Shown piece by piece: positions 1 through 8,358 of a DNA stretch of 64,000 nt (the first letter of the stretch is position 1; every line of letters begins with the position of its first letter). The position numbers were made by a program, and so were the translations under genes. The stretch lies in the NCBI GenBank assembly GCA_963714375.1, contig CAVQOG010000003.1, positions 62,001 through 126,000 of the forward strand, written 5' to 3'. The DNA is from UBA5794 sp963714375 (GTDB lineage: Bacteria > Actinomycetota > Acidimicrobiia > Spongiisociales > UBA5794). The notes beneath the pieces were generated by a model. The model saw only the letters and a list, made by a program, of their open reading frames with translations, ran no database searches and was not told the DNA's origin.

Positions 1-151
1 GCGCGGCGTTCTGGTTTCTTCCTTCATGTACCTCACACCTGCCTTGGCAAGAAACTGTACCGCTGCCGGTCGATGGGGCTATCACACTCGGATCCCAAGT
101 CCTATCGTTCGCCAGCAGGTCGGTCAAATCGTCAAGCGCGATGGTGCCCAT
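1..151 (-). CDS. possible 5' end of a gene running off the left edge
   Basis: An open frame on the minus strand begins with ATG at 151 and stays open for 50 codons to the window edge. It would be divergent from the cytosine deaminase gene. The first 25 codons (starting MGTIALDDLTDLL) use G/C-rich third positions like the neighbours, but the rest does not clearly, and no family is recognisable from so short a piece. It could be a real gene start or chance. Confidence 0.3.
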   Translation of the reverse strand, partial: MGTIALDDLTDLLANDRTWDPSVIAPSTGSGTVSCQGRCEVHEGRNQNAA

Positions 152-182
152 CGGTGTTCGAGTCTCCCGATACCATTGCCAC

Positions 183-626
183 ATGATCGATCCCTTTCTC
201 CAGGCAGCCATCGATGAAGCCCGGGTTGGGCTAGCCGAGGGTGGGATTCCCATCGGCTCGGTACTCGTTGCTGACGGCGACATCATGGGACGTGGCCACA
301 ATCGACGCATCCAAAAGGGATCGGCGATCCTGCACGGTGAGACCGACGCGCTCGAGGATGCTGGTCGTCAACCGGCGTCGGTGTATCGGCGGTCAACCAT
401 CTACACGACACTGTCACCATGTGACATGTGTACCGGTGCCATCCTGCTCTATGGCATCCCGAGAGTCGTGATCGGCGAGAACCGCTCGTTCATGGGTGCC
501 GAGGACCATCTCCGAGCCCGCGGCGTTGAGGTCGTCGTAGCGGACGATCCAGATTGCGTCGCGCTCATGGAATCCTTCATTGCTGGACACCCTGATCTGT
601 GGAACGAGGATATCGGTGAGGAGTAG
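183..626 (+). CDS. cytosine deaminase, fungal (Fcy1-like) type
   Basis: A 147-residue zinc-dependent deaminase of the CDA fold, predicted to convert cytosine to uracil. The zinc site is visible as H51-G-E53 and P-C80-D-M-C83. The flanking pattern is close to yeast cytosine deaminase Fcy1 as I know it: the GRGHN and QKGSA segments, TLYTTLSPCDMC-like core, YGIPR, and the terminal EDIGE, which helps form the active site in yeast. Typical bacterial CodA is an unrelated amidohydrolase, so this is the less usual type for a bacterium. The ATG at 183 is preferred to one 14 codons upstream because Fcy1 similarity begins there. It could act with the purine and pyrimidine salvage genes elsewhere in the window. 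Guanine or tRNA adenosine deaminase is less likely given the C-terminus. Confidence 0.88.
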   Translation: MIDPFLQAAIDEARVGLAEGGIPIGSVLVADGDIMGRGHNRRIQKGSAILHGETDALEDAGRQPASVYRRSTIYTTLSPCDMCTGAILLYGIPRVVIGENRSFMGAEDHLRARGVEVVVADDPDCVALMESFIAGHPDLWNEDIGEE

Positions 627-645
627 GCGCCGGTAGGGTCACGCC

Positions 646-1836
646 ATGATCACAGCCGACACCATCTCTCCAGCGACGCAACACCTGGTTGACAACCATG
701 AGTGGTCGGAGCTGTGGCAGCCGATCGGTGACATTGCTCTCGCCAACCATGGATCCTATGGGCGAACATTTCGGGCCGTACGGGAACTGCATGCCTCGAT
801 CGAGGTTGAGACGGACACCGACCCTGCACGATTCTTTCGCTACGACCATCACGAAAAGATCGAAGCCGCTGGCGATGCAATCGGGAGATTCCTCGGCATC
901 CCGGCGGATCTCGCAGTGGGGTTCACCCACAATGCAAGTTCCGCTGTCCTTGAGGCAGCAACAGCGTACGCCACACCCCGTGGCCCGATCCTGACCACCA
1001 ACCTCGGTTATGGAGGTATCCGCTACGGTCTGATCGGACTCGCGTCAACGCTCGGCACGACCTACGAGGAGGTAGAGCTCGACTCAATCGCTGATGCGGC
1101 AACTGTCAGCGATGCGGTCCTGGGGGCGGTCGAGCAACATCGGCCGTCGGTCGTCGTCTTGGACCAGATCTCATCAGCAACGGCCATGCGGCTGCCTGTC
1201 GAATCCATGATCCCGGCAATCCGATCATCGTCGCCGGACACCCGCATCGTGATCGATGCTGCCCATGCTGCGGGAATGGAGCGAAGTCCTGTTGTGGCGG
1301 GCGCTGATGCGTGGGTGTCGAACCTCCACAAGTGGGTCTGTGCGTCCACGGGAGCCGCTGTCATCGTGACCAAGCGAGGATCAGACATGGCGCCAGCCTT
1401 CCGCTCGTGGACCGGTGACGATCCCTTCCCCCGTTCCTTCACGTGGATCGGCACCGACGCGAAGGCGGCCTATCTCTCGGCACCATTGGCGACCAAGATC
1501 ATGGATTGCTTGGTGGCGGCTGACCTCGATGGACACATCACAGGACTCCTCGGCGAGGCAGGAGACCACCTTGCCGAGGCCTGGGACGTGGCGTCCGACC
1601 CTCGGCCCGAGGGTTTGGCAGCACCTTGGATGCGTCTCATCGAAGTTCCCATCAGACCGCTCACCCAGATTGAACTCAACGGCGCATCGCTCATCGTGCG
1701 TGACCAGCTCAGGACCGATGTCATCTTCACACAATTCAAAGGATCGACGTTTCTGCGTTTGTCGGCGCACGGTTACAACACGCTCGGTGACTACGAACGT
1801 CTCGTGGATGTTCCGCTGGTACTTTCCAACTACTGA
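646..1836 (+). CDS. class V aminotransferase, isopenicillin-N-epimerase-like
   Basis: A 396-residue PLP enzyme of fold type I. The internal-aldimine lysine is K229 in the motif SNLHKW, preceded by the PLP-pyridine aspartate in VIDAAHAAGM. The small-residue pattern HNASSAVLEAA near residue 90 fits the phosphate-binding loop. The family includes isopenicillin N epimerase, kynureninase-like and cysteine desulfurase-like proteins; the substrate cannot be told. It starts 19 bp after the deaminase gene, so the two may be co-transcribed. Its stop overlaps the convergent recQ gene by 7 bp. Confidence 0.82.
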   Translation: MITADTISPATQHLVDNHEWSELWQPIGDIALANHGSYGRTFRAVRELHASIEVETDTDPARFFRYDHHEKIEAAGDAIGRFLGIPADLAVGFTHNASSAVLEAATAYATPRGPILTTNLGYGGIRYGLIGLASTLGTTYEEVELDSIADAATVSDAVLGAVEQHRPSVVVLDQISSATAMRLPVESMIPAIRSSSPDTRIVIDAAHAAGMERSPVVAGADAWVSNLHKWVCASTGAAVIVTKRGSDMAPAFRSWTGDDPFPRSFTWIGTDAKAAYLSAPLATKIMDCLVAADLDGHITGLLGEAGDHLAEAWDVASDPRPEGLAAPWMRLIEVPIRPLTQIELNGASLIVRDQLRTDVIFTQFKGSTFLRLSAHGYNTLGDYERLVDVPLVLSNY

Positions 1837-3470
1837 TCAGACAGCTCTGAATCCGCGATGGCGGCAAGGAACACCCCACCGTAGGACTCAAGCTTCGTGG
1901 GGCCCACACCTGAAAGTGCAAGGAACTCCGATTCCGATGCGGGCCTGGCGTCCGTCATCGCTCGAAGCGTCGCATCATTGAACACGAGGTATGCCGGAAC
2001 CCCCTTCGCGTCAGCGATTTCCTTCCGAAGCTTCCGAAGCCGCTCGAACAGCATCTCGGCAGCCGGATCGAGATCGGATGTATGCACGGCTGCACGACCT
2101 ACCTTCGGTGTGGCCATCGAGCGAAGGTCGAGCCCGAAATCTGTGCAGTTGTCACAGCTCATGTCGCAGTCATCCATCCGTTCACCGAAGTACCACGCAA
2201 GCCCCATGTGACGGCATCGCTCCCCTTCGGCGAACCGATACATCAGGCGAACATGCTGCTGCTGGGACCGCCTGTCATCGCTCCGAGACACCATCCGCTC
2301 AAGTTGAATCACGTCGGCCCATGAGTAGAACAGATAGCAGTCCGAATCGAGCCCATCACGGCCCGCACGCCCAATCTCTTGGTAGTACCCCTCGATCGAT
2401 TTCGGCATGTCTCGGTGTATCACGAATCGCACATTTGACTTGTCGATCCCCATCCCAAAGGCAATCGTTGCGCATACAACATCGATGTCGTCTCGGATGA
2501 ACTCGTCCTGGACCCTCGTGCGCTCACTTGGCTCCATACCTGCGTGGTACGAACCAGCCTTGATACCGATCGATCTCAGATAGGCCGCGGTAGAGTCCGC
2601 GCTCTTTCGCGACAGCGTGTAGATGATCCCGGAATCGCCTCTCCGGTCGAGGCAGATCTTTCCGATGGAATCCTTCACCTTGATCTGTTCGGTGCCCCCA
2701 CCACCCTTCTTGAAGGCGTGGATCCGGAGATTTGGCCGAAAGAATGAGGTTGTCACGACAAGGGGATCTTCGAGGCGAAGCTGCTGGACGATGTCTTGCT
2801 GCACTCGGGCTGTCGCGGTTGCCGTCAGCGCCAGCACCGGTGCTCTCCATCTCGCTTTGATGTCCGCAAACTTGCGGTACGCAGGCCGAAAATCGTGACC
2901 CCACTGCGAAATACAGTGTGCCTCGTCAACGGCGACGAGGCGCAGATCGATCTGATCGAGTACCGGGCCAAGGGAGGCAACGAGCCCCTCGGGTGCCGCA
3001 TAGACAAGTTGATACTCCCCTCGTTTGAGCCGGTTGATTCGATCCTGCCGTTCCTCTGTGTCAATACTGGAGTTGAGGAATGTGGCAGGAATCCCAGCCT
3101 CCGCCGCCGCATCCACCTGATCCTTCATGAGAGCGATCAGCGGTGAGATCACAAGGGTCGTGCCTCCGATGAGGCGTGATGTCAGCTGGTACGTGAGCGA
3201 CTTCCCGGAACCAGTCGGCATAACAGCAAGGCAGTCATTCGATGCAAGCACCGCCTCGATCACGTCACGCTGACCCGCGCGGAACTCGTCATAGCCGAAC
3301 GTGTCCTTGAGCTCCCGAAAAAGTGTCGCTTCATCAACCACGACGGGATCGCGGTCTGGAATCAATCTCGCTTGCTGACCAACAAGTGAACCCTGTGGAT
3401 CCCCGCCATCACCGATATCGCCCGAAAGGCTGGCCCAATAGGCATCATCGAAGTCATCGTCAGGAGTCAC
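1830..3470 (-). CDS. recQ: ATP-dependent DNA helicase RecQ
   Basis: A 546-residue superfamily 2 helicase that unwinds DNA 3'-5' in repair and recombination. Visible in order: motif 0 FRAGQ (to Q67), Walker A MPTGSGK with K90, the DEAH box at 182-185 followed by the RecQ aromatic loop CISQWGHDFR, motif VI QEIGRAGRDG, a four-cysteine zinc site (RCRHMG followed by CDMSCDNC) and a C-terminal HRDC domain (about residues 470-540). Length is somewhat shorter than E. coli RecQ (about 610) because the winged-helix region looks compact, but all catalytic parts are present. It is convergent with the aminotransferase gene. Confidence 0.96.
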   Translation of the reverse strand: MTPDDDFDDAYWASLSGDIGDGGDPQGSLVGQQARLIPDRDPVVVDEATLFRELKDTFGYDEFRAGQRDVIEAVLASNDCLAVMPTGSGKSLTYQLTSRLIGGTTLVISPLIALMKDQVDAAAEAGIPATFLNSSIDTEERQDRINRLKRGEYQLVYAAPEGLVASLGPVLDQIDLRLVAVDEAHCISQWGHDFRPAYRKFADIKARWRAPVLALTATATARVQQDIVQQLRLEDPLVVTTSFFRPNLRIHAFKKGGGGTEQIKVKDSIGKICLDRRGDSGIIYTLSRKSADSTAAYLRSIGIKAGSYHAGMEPSERTRVQDEFIRDDIDVVCATIAFGMGIDKSNVRFVIHRDMPKSIEGYYQEIGRAGRDGLDSDCYLFYSWADVIQLERMVSRSDDRRSQQQHVRLMYRFAEGERCRHMGLAWYFGERMDDCDMSCDNCTDFGLDLRSMATPKVGRAAVHTSDLDPAAEMLFERLRKLRKEIADAKGVPAYLVFNDATLRAMTDARPASESEFLALSGVGPTKLESYGGVFLAAIADSELSDQ

Positions 3471-3521
3471 CGAGCGAGCATACGTCAGACGAGACGCCTC
3501 ACACGCGGGAACGTCTCCGGA

Positions 3522-4076
3522 TCAATGATCGTCAATCGAGATCTTGAGTTCGCCGTCCTCGAATCGGGCCCTGAACTCGATCTCGTCGTCGCCGTGGTCG
3601 TTCTGCTCGAACTTGACCTTCACCTCTTCGGGACCGGTGTCTTCGATCTCCACCTTCCACCCCGGGTTCGGCACTGCACCCGAGAAAGTCACCGACTGTC
3701 CACTGATCGCAATCCGGACCGTTCCACCGTCGGTGTTGTAGGTTTTGGTTGAAGCTGACGGCTTGGTCGTTGTGGTCGAGGTCAGAGGTATCGGAGCCAT
3801 GGTCGATCCGACCGTCTCAGGAATCGATGGGTTGGCTGTCTCTGGCGTCTGTGACGATGCCACCGGCACGGTTGTGGGAACCATCGACGACGACGTCCCT
3901 GATTCGATCGTCGTCGACACGGCATCGACCGCAAGCGCAGCAGCCGTCGGCGACCCGAGCGCGGTCGGCTCCTCCGTGACCTGTGACCGGACACTGCTGA
4001 CTGCGGCGCCAGCAATCACGACCGAAACAATTGTCGCACTGATCCAAGCGATCGAAAGCCCAACTCCTCGTCTCAT
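3522..4076 (-). CDS. membrane-anchored secreted protein of unknown function
   Basis: A 184-residue protein with one N-terminal hydrophobic segment (GLSIAWISATIVSVVIAGAAV), then about 85 residues rich in Ser, Thr and Pro, and a C-terminal globular part (about 115-184) rich in beta-strand pattern and acidic residues. I take ATG 4076 rather than one eight codons upstream because a positively charged MRRG start directly precedes the hydrophobic segment. Divergent from the two-component system; possibly an envelope partner, but nothing in the sequence proves it. No family recognised. Confidence 0.65.
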   Translation of the reverse strand: MRRGVGLSIAWISATIVSVVIAGAAVSSVRSQVTEEPTALGSPTAAALAVDAVSTTIESGTSSSMVPTTVPVASSQTPETANPSIPETVGSTMAPIPLTSTTTTKPSASTKTYNTDGGTVRIAISGQSVTFSGAVPNPGWKVEIEDTGPEEVKVKFEQNDHGDDEIEFRARFEDGELKISIDDH

Positions 4077-4187
4077 GCTCACAGTGTCCCCCAAAATCAC
4101 CGCTACTGGGCTAACTGCTGGTTAATGGTTCGCCATGTGTTGCGTAACCAGAAGTCTGGACGCCATCTGGCTCAGTATCGTTGGATG

Positions 4188-4871
4188 ATGGCAGCGATTC
4201 TGATCATCGAGGACGAGCAGCGGATCCGCGAATCTCTCGCGAAACGCCTCGCCGAACGCGGACACGACATCGAGACAGTCACCAACGCCATGGACGGCAT
4301 CCAGCGTGCGGTATCGGGCGACTTTGACGTCGTCATTCTCGATCTCGGACTTCCAGATCTCGACGGCACCGAAGCACTTCGGATGATCCGGGCCGTCAGC
4401 GACGTGCCCGTTGTTGTTGCAACTGCCCGAGACGACGAATCAGACATCATTGCTGTTCTTGATGCAGGGGCTGACGACTACGTTGTCAAGCCGTACTCCG
4501 CCGATCACTTGGCCGCGAGGATCCGTGCCGTCATGCGACGCACATCCGACGCGCCAGAAGACCATGTTGTCGTGGTGGGCGGTCTCCGGCTGGATCGGGA
4601 CAGCCATGAGGTGACGCTGGACGGTGCCGCCCTCGAGTTGACTGCCCGAGCATTCGATCTCCTTGCATATCTGGCGTCGAACCCGAACAAGTTGGTGAGC
4701 AAGCGCGAACTAATGGCAGAGGTCTGGCATCAACCGTATGGGGGTGCGGACAAGACCGTCGATGTTCACGTGTCATGGTTGCGCAAGGCGCTCGGAGAAA
4801 CAGCAACTGAGCCGGTCTACCTCCATACGAAGCGCGGTGTCGGTGTGCGACTTGTGGACCCGACGCGGTGA
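4188..4871 (+). CDS. OmpR/PhoB-family response regulator
   Basis: A two-domain transcription factor. The receiver domain has the acidic pocket E8/D9, phospho-acceptor D52 (VILDLGLPD), T79 and K101 (DDYVVKPYS). A C-terminal winged-helix DNA-binding domain follows (about 125-225; ARAFDLLAYL, HVSWLRKAL). ATG 4188 (or the adjacent 4185) is chosen because the receiver fold begins immediately after it. The stop codon overlaps the histidine kinase GTG by 4 nt, so translation is probably coupled. Paired direct repeats ahead of the next operon (6251-6267) have the 10-bp spacing such regulators often use. Confidence 0.94.
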   Translation: MAAILIIEDEQRIRESLAKRLAERGHDIETVTNAMDGIQRAVSGDFDVVILDLGLPDLDGTEALRMIRAVSDVPVVVATARDDESDIIAVLDAGADDYVVKPYSADHLAARIRAVMRRTSDAPEDHVVVVGGLRLDRDSHEVTLDGAALELTARAFDLLAYLASNPNKLVSKRELMAEVWHQPYGGADKTVDVHVSWLRKALGETATEPVYLHTKRGVGVRLVDPTR

Positions 4872-6172
4872 GACGGCGCCTGATCCTTCTCTCGATTGCC
4901 GTCACCGGAATGGTTGTGCTTGCGTTCCTGGTCCCACTGTTCATCCTTGTCTCTGATCTTGCGCGCGATAGCGCCATCTCGGCTGGTGAGCGTGACGCCG
5001 AAAGTCTGGCACGAGCCCTCTCGGTTCTGACGGTGAATGAGGATCTGTCGACGGCACTCGACGTCATCGGCGAGGATCGCATCGTCGATGTGAACGGATC
5101 GGTCATCCTGCCAAACGAAGACGTCGTCGGGATACCGCTGTCGGAGGAAAGCGACGCGGAGGACCAGGACCTGACCCTTGCCGAGCAGGGTAATTCGTTC
5201 GTCGCTTCTGTTGCGGGTGGTGTGGCCGTCTACGTACCGGTCGTCACGTCTGCAGGCACCGCTGTGGTGCGGGTTCTGGTGACCGATGCAGAGATACATG
5301 CCGGCGTAGCTCGCAGTTGGGTCATCCTCGGGACACTCGGTGTCGGGCTTGTCGCACTTGCGGCCTGGGTGGCAGATCGGCTCGGACGCTCGATGGTCAT
5401 TCCTGTCAAGGAGTTATCCGAGACAGCGGAGCGTCTTGGGGAAGGCGACCTGACCGCTCGGGTCAATCCAGCCGGACCACCCGAGATTGAGGAGGTTGGA
5501 ATTGAATTCAATCGCCTTGCAGGTCAGATCGGACGGCTTCTCCAAGAAGAACGAGAGACAGCTGCCGATCTGGCACATCGCCTCCGAACACCGCTCACCG
5601 CGGCGCGCCTCACGGTGGATGGTCTCGACGATTCGCCCAACAAGGACCGCCTCATATCTGATCTCGATGAACTCCAGAGGACAACGGACTACATCATCCG
5701 CGAGGCAAGACGTCCGGTCCGACAGGAGGAACACCCGTCGTGTGATCTCGGCACCGTCGTTTCGGACCGTGTCCATTTCTGGGAACCGCTCGTGGCCGAG
5801 CAGGAAAGGGACATCTCGCTCTCCGTCACAACCCTCCCGACACCTGTGTTGGCACCAGCAGTCGACATTGAAACGGCGGTCGACGCACTCATCGAGAACG
5901 TTATTTCCCACACGCAGCCTGGTGTTCCGTTTGGGATCACCGTGTCACGCGTCGGATCATCCGCACGGTTCGTGATTGAAGATGGTGGTTCGGGTCTCCC
6001 TGTGGAATTCGAGCTCCAGCGCGGAGCATCTCACGGTGACTCGACCGGGCTCGGTCTCGACATCGTCAGAAGAACCGTCGAGTCCGTCGAGGGTTCGCTC
6101 TCCGTCGGGCAATCTGAGCTACTCGGCGGGGTCTTGATTCAACTCGACATCCCGCTGTCAACAGCGTCCTAA
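4868..6172 (+). CDS. sensor histidine kinase with HAMP domain
   Basis: A 434-residue membrane kinase. Membrane segments lie at about 5-29 and 150-168, bracketing an acidic extracytoplasmic sensor of about 115 residues. HAMP (about 172-225) is followed by the dimerisation box DLAHRLRTPL with H237, and the ATPase domain with N-box N343 (DALIENVISH), G1 D371-G-G-S-G and G2 GLGLDIVR (393-400). It starts with GTG inside GTGA of the regulator stop. The signal is unknown. Location directly upstream of the redox-like cassette suggests it controls that cassette; this is inference from order only. Confidence 0.94.
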   Translation: MRRRLILLSIAVTGMVVLAFLVPLFILVSDLARDSAISAGERDAESLARALSVLTVNEDLSTALDVIGEDRIVDVNGSVILPNEDVVGIPLSEESDAEDQDLTLAEQGNSFVASVAGGVAVYVPVVTSAGTAVVRVLVTDAEIHAGVARSWVILGTLGVGLVALAAWVADRLGRSMVIPVKELSETAERLGEGDLTARVNPAGPPEIEEVGIEFNRLAGQIGRLLQEERETAADLAHRLRTPLTAARLTVDGLDDSPNKDRLISDLDELQRTTDYIIREARRPVRQEEHPSCDLGTVVSDRVHFWEPLVAEQERDISLSVTTLPTPVLAPAVDIETAVDALIENVISHTQPGVPFGITVSRVGSSARFVIEDGGSGLPVEFELQRGASHGDSTGLGLDIVRRTVESVEGSLSVGQSELLGGVLIQLDIPLSTAS

Positions 6173-6242
6173 CGGACACCAGAAAGCTTTTCCGTTCGTT
6201 TCCTGTCGATTAGCGCAGCGTTATCCGGCATTGACGCATTGT

Positions 6243-6267
6243 GGTACTGGCCAGTCAGTACCAGTCA
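6243..6267 (+). promoter_or_regulatory. candidate response-regulator site upstream of the redox cassette
   Basis: Two copies of CCAGTCA start at 6251 and 6261, exactly 10 bp apart. They overlap an inverted repeat GGTACTG (6243-6249) / CAGTACC (6256-6262). A TTGACG hexamer at 6231-6236 could be a -35 box, but no convincing -10 is seen. The site ends just before the Shine-Dalgarno AAAGGAG of the next gene. Helical-turn direct repeats are typical of OmpR-family binding; function is inferred. Confidence 0.4.
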
Positions 6268-6282
6268 ATCAAAGGAGACGCC

Positions 6283-6837
6283 ATGGCAGGAACACGAAGC
6301 CAGAAGAAGATCACAGGATCGTTGATCGCAGGAGCATTGCTCGTGCCGCTGACTGCCGTTGCAGCTGCGGCGCTGGTCGGGTCCATCACCAACGCACAGG
6401 GCGCCGAGGCGGCACCCGAGGCACGAGCCCCAATCACCGTCGAACAGCTGGCCACGACGACATCAGCGACTCCAGTATCCGACGCGGACGCAACCTTCAC
6501 CGCCTGCACATCCGGCGCCGAGGAACTCCTTGCTGCTGAACGCGACGAGGCGATCGACCCTCTCCAGACTGCCGCACTCGATGCACTCCGCCAGATCTGC
6601 CAGAAAGAAGGACTGGGAATCGCCGGTCCCCCAACGCCTGATCCCGTGGTCCAAGTCGTCACCGTGAACCAACCCGCCCCGGCCAGTGGGCAGGGCGAGA
6701 GTCTGGGATGCACCGACGACGAATACGAGAGCGACGACGCATACGACGAGTGCCACGACGACGACGACGACCATGGTGACCACGACGACGATGATGATGA
6801 CGACGACGACAACCACGACGATGAGGACGACGACTGA
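6283..6837 (+). CDS. secreted Asp/His-rich acidic protein
   Basis: A 184-residue protein with a signal-type N-terminus (charged KK, then a hydrophobic stretch at about 12-35) and a predicted exported body with paired cysteines. Its final 40 residues are almost wholly Asp with interspersed His, Glu, Tyr and one Cys. Such tails commonly bind divalent metals. ATG 6283 has a strong AAAGGAG six bases upstream. It is the first gene of a cassette of five overlapping genes ending in ApbE and a ferric-reductase-like protein, so a metal-collecting or redox-partner role is plausible. No exact ApbE flavinylation motif is seen (only a TSGAE segment). Confidence 0.78.
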   Translation: MAGTRSQKKITGSLIAGALLVPLTAVAAAALVGSITNAQGAEAAPEARAPITVEQLATTTSATPVSDADATFTACTSGAEELLAAERDEAIDPLQTAALDALRQICQKEGLGIAGPPTPDPVVQVVTVNQPAPASGQGESLGCTDDEYESDDAYDECHDDDDDHGDHDDDDDDDDDNHDDEDDD

Positions 6838-7187
6838 TGCGATGGCTCAACACCATCGCAGGACTTCTCGTTGCAGCGTCGGCCATCGCTGTGGTGCAGG
6901 TAATCAACACCACCCCGGTCGACTCGGGAGCAACCGCCCAACCACTACCGAGCCCCACCGCGGTATTCGCACCGGCGATGGTCGAGTCGAGTCCGACAGG
7001 TCTGGCACCCGACCTCCCTGGGGTGTCACCTGAGGTCGCTGCCGCCCTCGGAGATTCGGGCTATTCAGTGTTCGCTGATCCAGCAGACGTTGACGAACTA
7101 TTGACGCCCGAGGTCGTGCGGACATTGGTGACCCACGGGGCAATTCTGGTTGTTCCCGAACCAGACACGGCGAATGGGGGTCGATGA
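6837..7187 (+). CDS. small anchored protein of the redox cassette
   Basis: A 116-residue protein with an N-terminal membrane or signal segment (about residues 5-22), a Pro/Ala-rich linker and a short C-terminal segment. Its ATG overlaps the previous stop by one base (TGATG), so translation is probably coupled. No family is recognised and no cysteines are present. Its place between the acidic protein and ApbE suggests an envelope accessory role. Confidence 0.65.
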   Translation: MRWLNTIAGLLVAASAIAVVQVINTTPVDSGATAQPLPSPTAVFAPAMVESSPTGLAPDLPGVSPEVAAALGDSGYSVFADPADVDELLTPEVVRTLVTHGAILVVPEPDTANGGR

Positions 7188-7519
7188 TGGCGAAACGTCT
7201 GACAACAAGCCGAGTCACCGGCATCGCAGCATGGTCAGCAGCTGCCGTGGCGTGGGGAACCGCAGCCATCGCGTTCGTCACGGCGCCGTCAACCGGGGAG
7301 TTCGTCGAGGTGATGGAACCACCATCGCCACTTGCTCCGCTCGAAAGCTCCGTGGCACAGCCGCAGGCCCCGTTTCCCACGATGCCGGAGACCGGACTCG
7401 TCGTCGTCCGCTATACCCCTGCCGAACGTCGGGAGCCCGAGGTAGTCGTTGAACGGCGGGTCGTAGCAGCGGCAGCACCAAGCACTCCTGCGCCACGGGT
7501 GAAGAGTTCCGGATCGTGA
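7184..7519 (+). CDS. small anchored protein of the redox cassette
   Basis: A 111-residue protein with basic N-terminus (MMAKRLTTSR), one hydrophobic segment (about 12-33) and a Pro/Glu/Arg-rich tail. ATG overlaps the upstream stop (ATGATG), and its own stop overlaps the ApbE GTG (GTGA). It resembles its upstream neighbour in layout: anchor plus disordered linker. No family recognised. Confidence 0.62.
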   Translation: MMAKRLTTSRVTGIAAWSAAAVAWGTAAIAFVTAPSTGEFVEVMEPPSPLAPLESSVAQPQAPFPTMPETGLVVVRYTPAERREPEVVVERRVVAAAAPSTPAPRVKSSGS

Positions 7520-8358
7520 TCGTCGACACGTTCCCGGCGATGGGAACCACGTTCGAGTCGCACACCGCGACCCGTGGCAAAGCAGTTGCGGTCCGACAAC
7601 GCGTCGCACGGCTCGAAGAACGATTCAGCCGCTTTCTTGCCACAAGCGAGCTGACACAGATCAACAGATCGGAAGGAAACTGCCACTCCGTATCCGAACC
7701 GATGGCCCGTGTGCTTGAGGCAGCGGCAACGGTCAAGGATCGAACGAGCGGACTTGTCGATATCGGTGTCGGTGCCGCCGTCGTGTCGTGGGGGTACACG
7801 GTGCCGTTCGAAGATTTGTCGTCCCCCATCCAGCGAAGCAGCCATGGGGCGGGAACTGGCTGGCAACTGGGAGACGGCACCGTACGATTGACCGCAGGGA
7901 CAGCGCTTGACCTCGGAGGGATCGCAAAGGGCTGGGCATGCGACAAGATTGTCGAATCGGGAATGGCACGGATGGTGTCTGCCGGAGGCGATCTTCGATC
8001 ATCCGATCCCGAGGTCGTCGTCGAGGTCGTGGATCACCTCAATGCTCCGGTGGCAGATATCCATGTCGGCCGGGGTGCACTGGCGACGAGCTCCAGGATG
8101 AAACGTGTCTGGATGACCGATTCGGGTACAGCGAATCATCTGATCGATCCGCGGACGATGCGACCGGTGGTATCGCCAATCACCCAAGCAACGGTCGTGG
8201 CCGAAACAGCTGTGGAAGCAGAGGCCGGCGCGAAAGCTGTCCTGCTTCATGGTGTTGATGGTTTGGAGTGGGCAGATCGGCAAGCGTGGATTCGCCAGGC
8301 GGTGGCGGTGTGGCACGACGGATCGGTCTTCGCCACCAAGGATCGACGGGCGGCATGA
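7516..8358 (+). CDS. apbE: FAD:protein FMN transferase (ApbE family)
   Basis: A 280-residue ApbE-family enzyme, which covalently attaches FMN from FAD to Thr/Ser of extracytoplasmic redox proteins. Family marks seen: N-terminal PAMGTTFESH, the central GGIAKGWACDKIVE, SAGGDLRS, and the C-terminal HLIDPRTMRPV with TVVAETAVEAEAGAKAVLL. Length is a little shorter than the usual 300-350, and no lipobox or signal is visible, so it may act in the cytoplasm or use a non-classical route. GTG start overlaps the upstream stop by 4 nt. The next gene encodes a bis-heme membrane protein, a common partner in flavin-based extracytoplasmic electron transfer. Confidence 0.9.
   Translation: MIVDTFPAMGTTFESHTATRGKAVAVRQRVARLEERFSRFLATSELTQINRSEGNCHSVSEPMARVLEAAATVKDRTSGLVDIGVGAAVVSWGYTVPFEDLSSPIQRSSHGAGTGWQLGDGTVRLTAGTALDLGGIAKGWACDKIVESGMARMVSAGGDLRSSDPEVVVEVVDHLNAPVADIHVGRGALATSSRMKRVWMTDSGTANHLIDPRTMRPVVSPITQATVVAETAVEAEAGAKAVLLHGVDGLEWADRQAWIRQAVAVWHDGSVFATKDRRAA

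Noticed and set aside
3774..3960. Open frames in several phases over the Thr/Ser-rich linker of the 3522-4076 gene
   Set aside because: Low-complexity GC-rich linker codons leave all frames open; only the minus frame gives an anchor plus domain.
6463..6958. Val-rich and His/Arg-rich open frames opposite the Asp-rich tail
   Set aside because: They are the antisense and shifted readings of GAC/GAT runs, giving homopolymer-like peptides.
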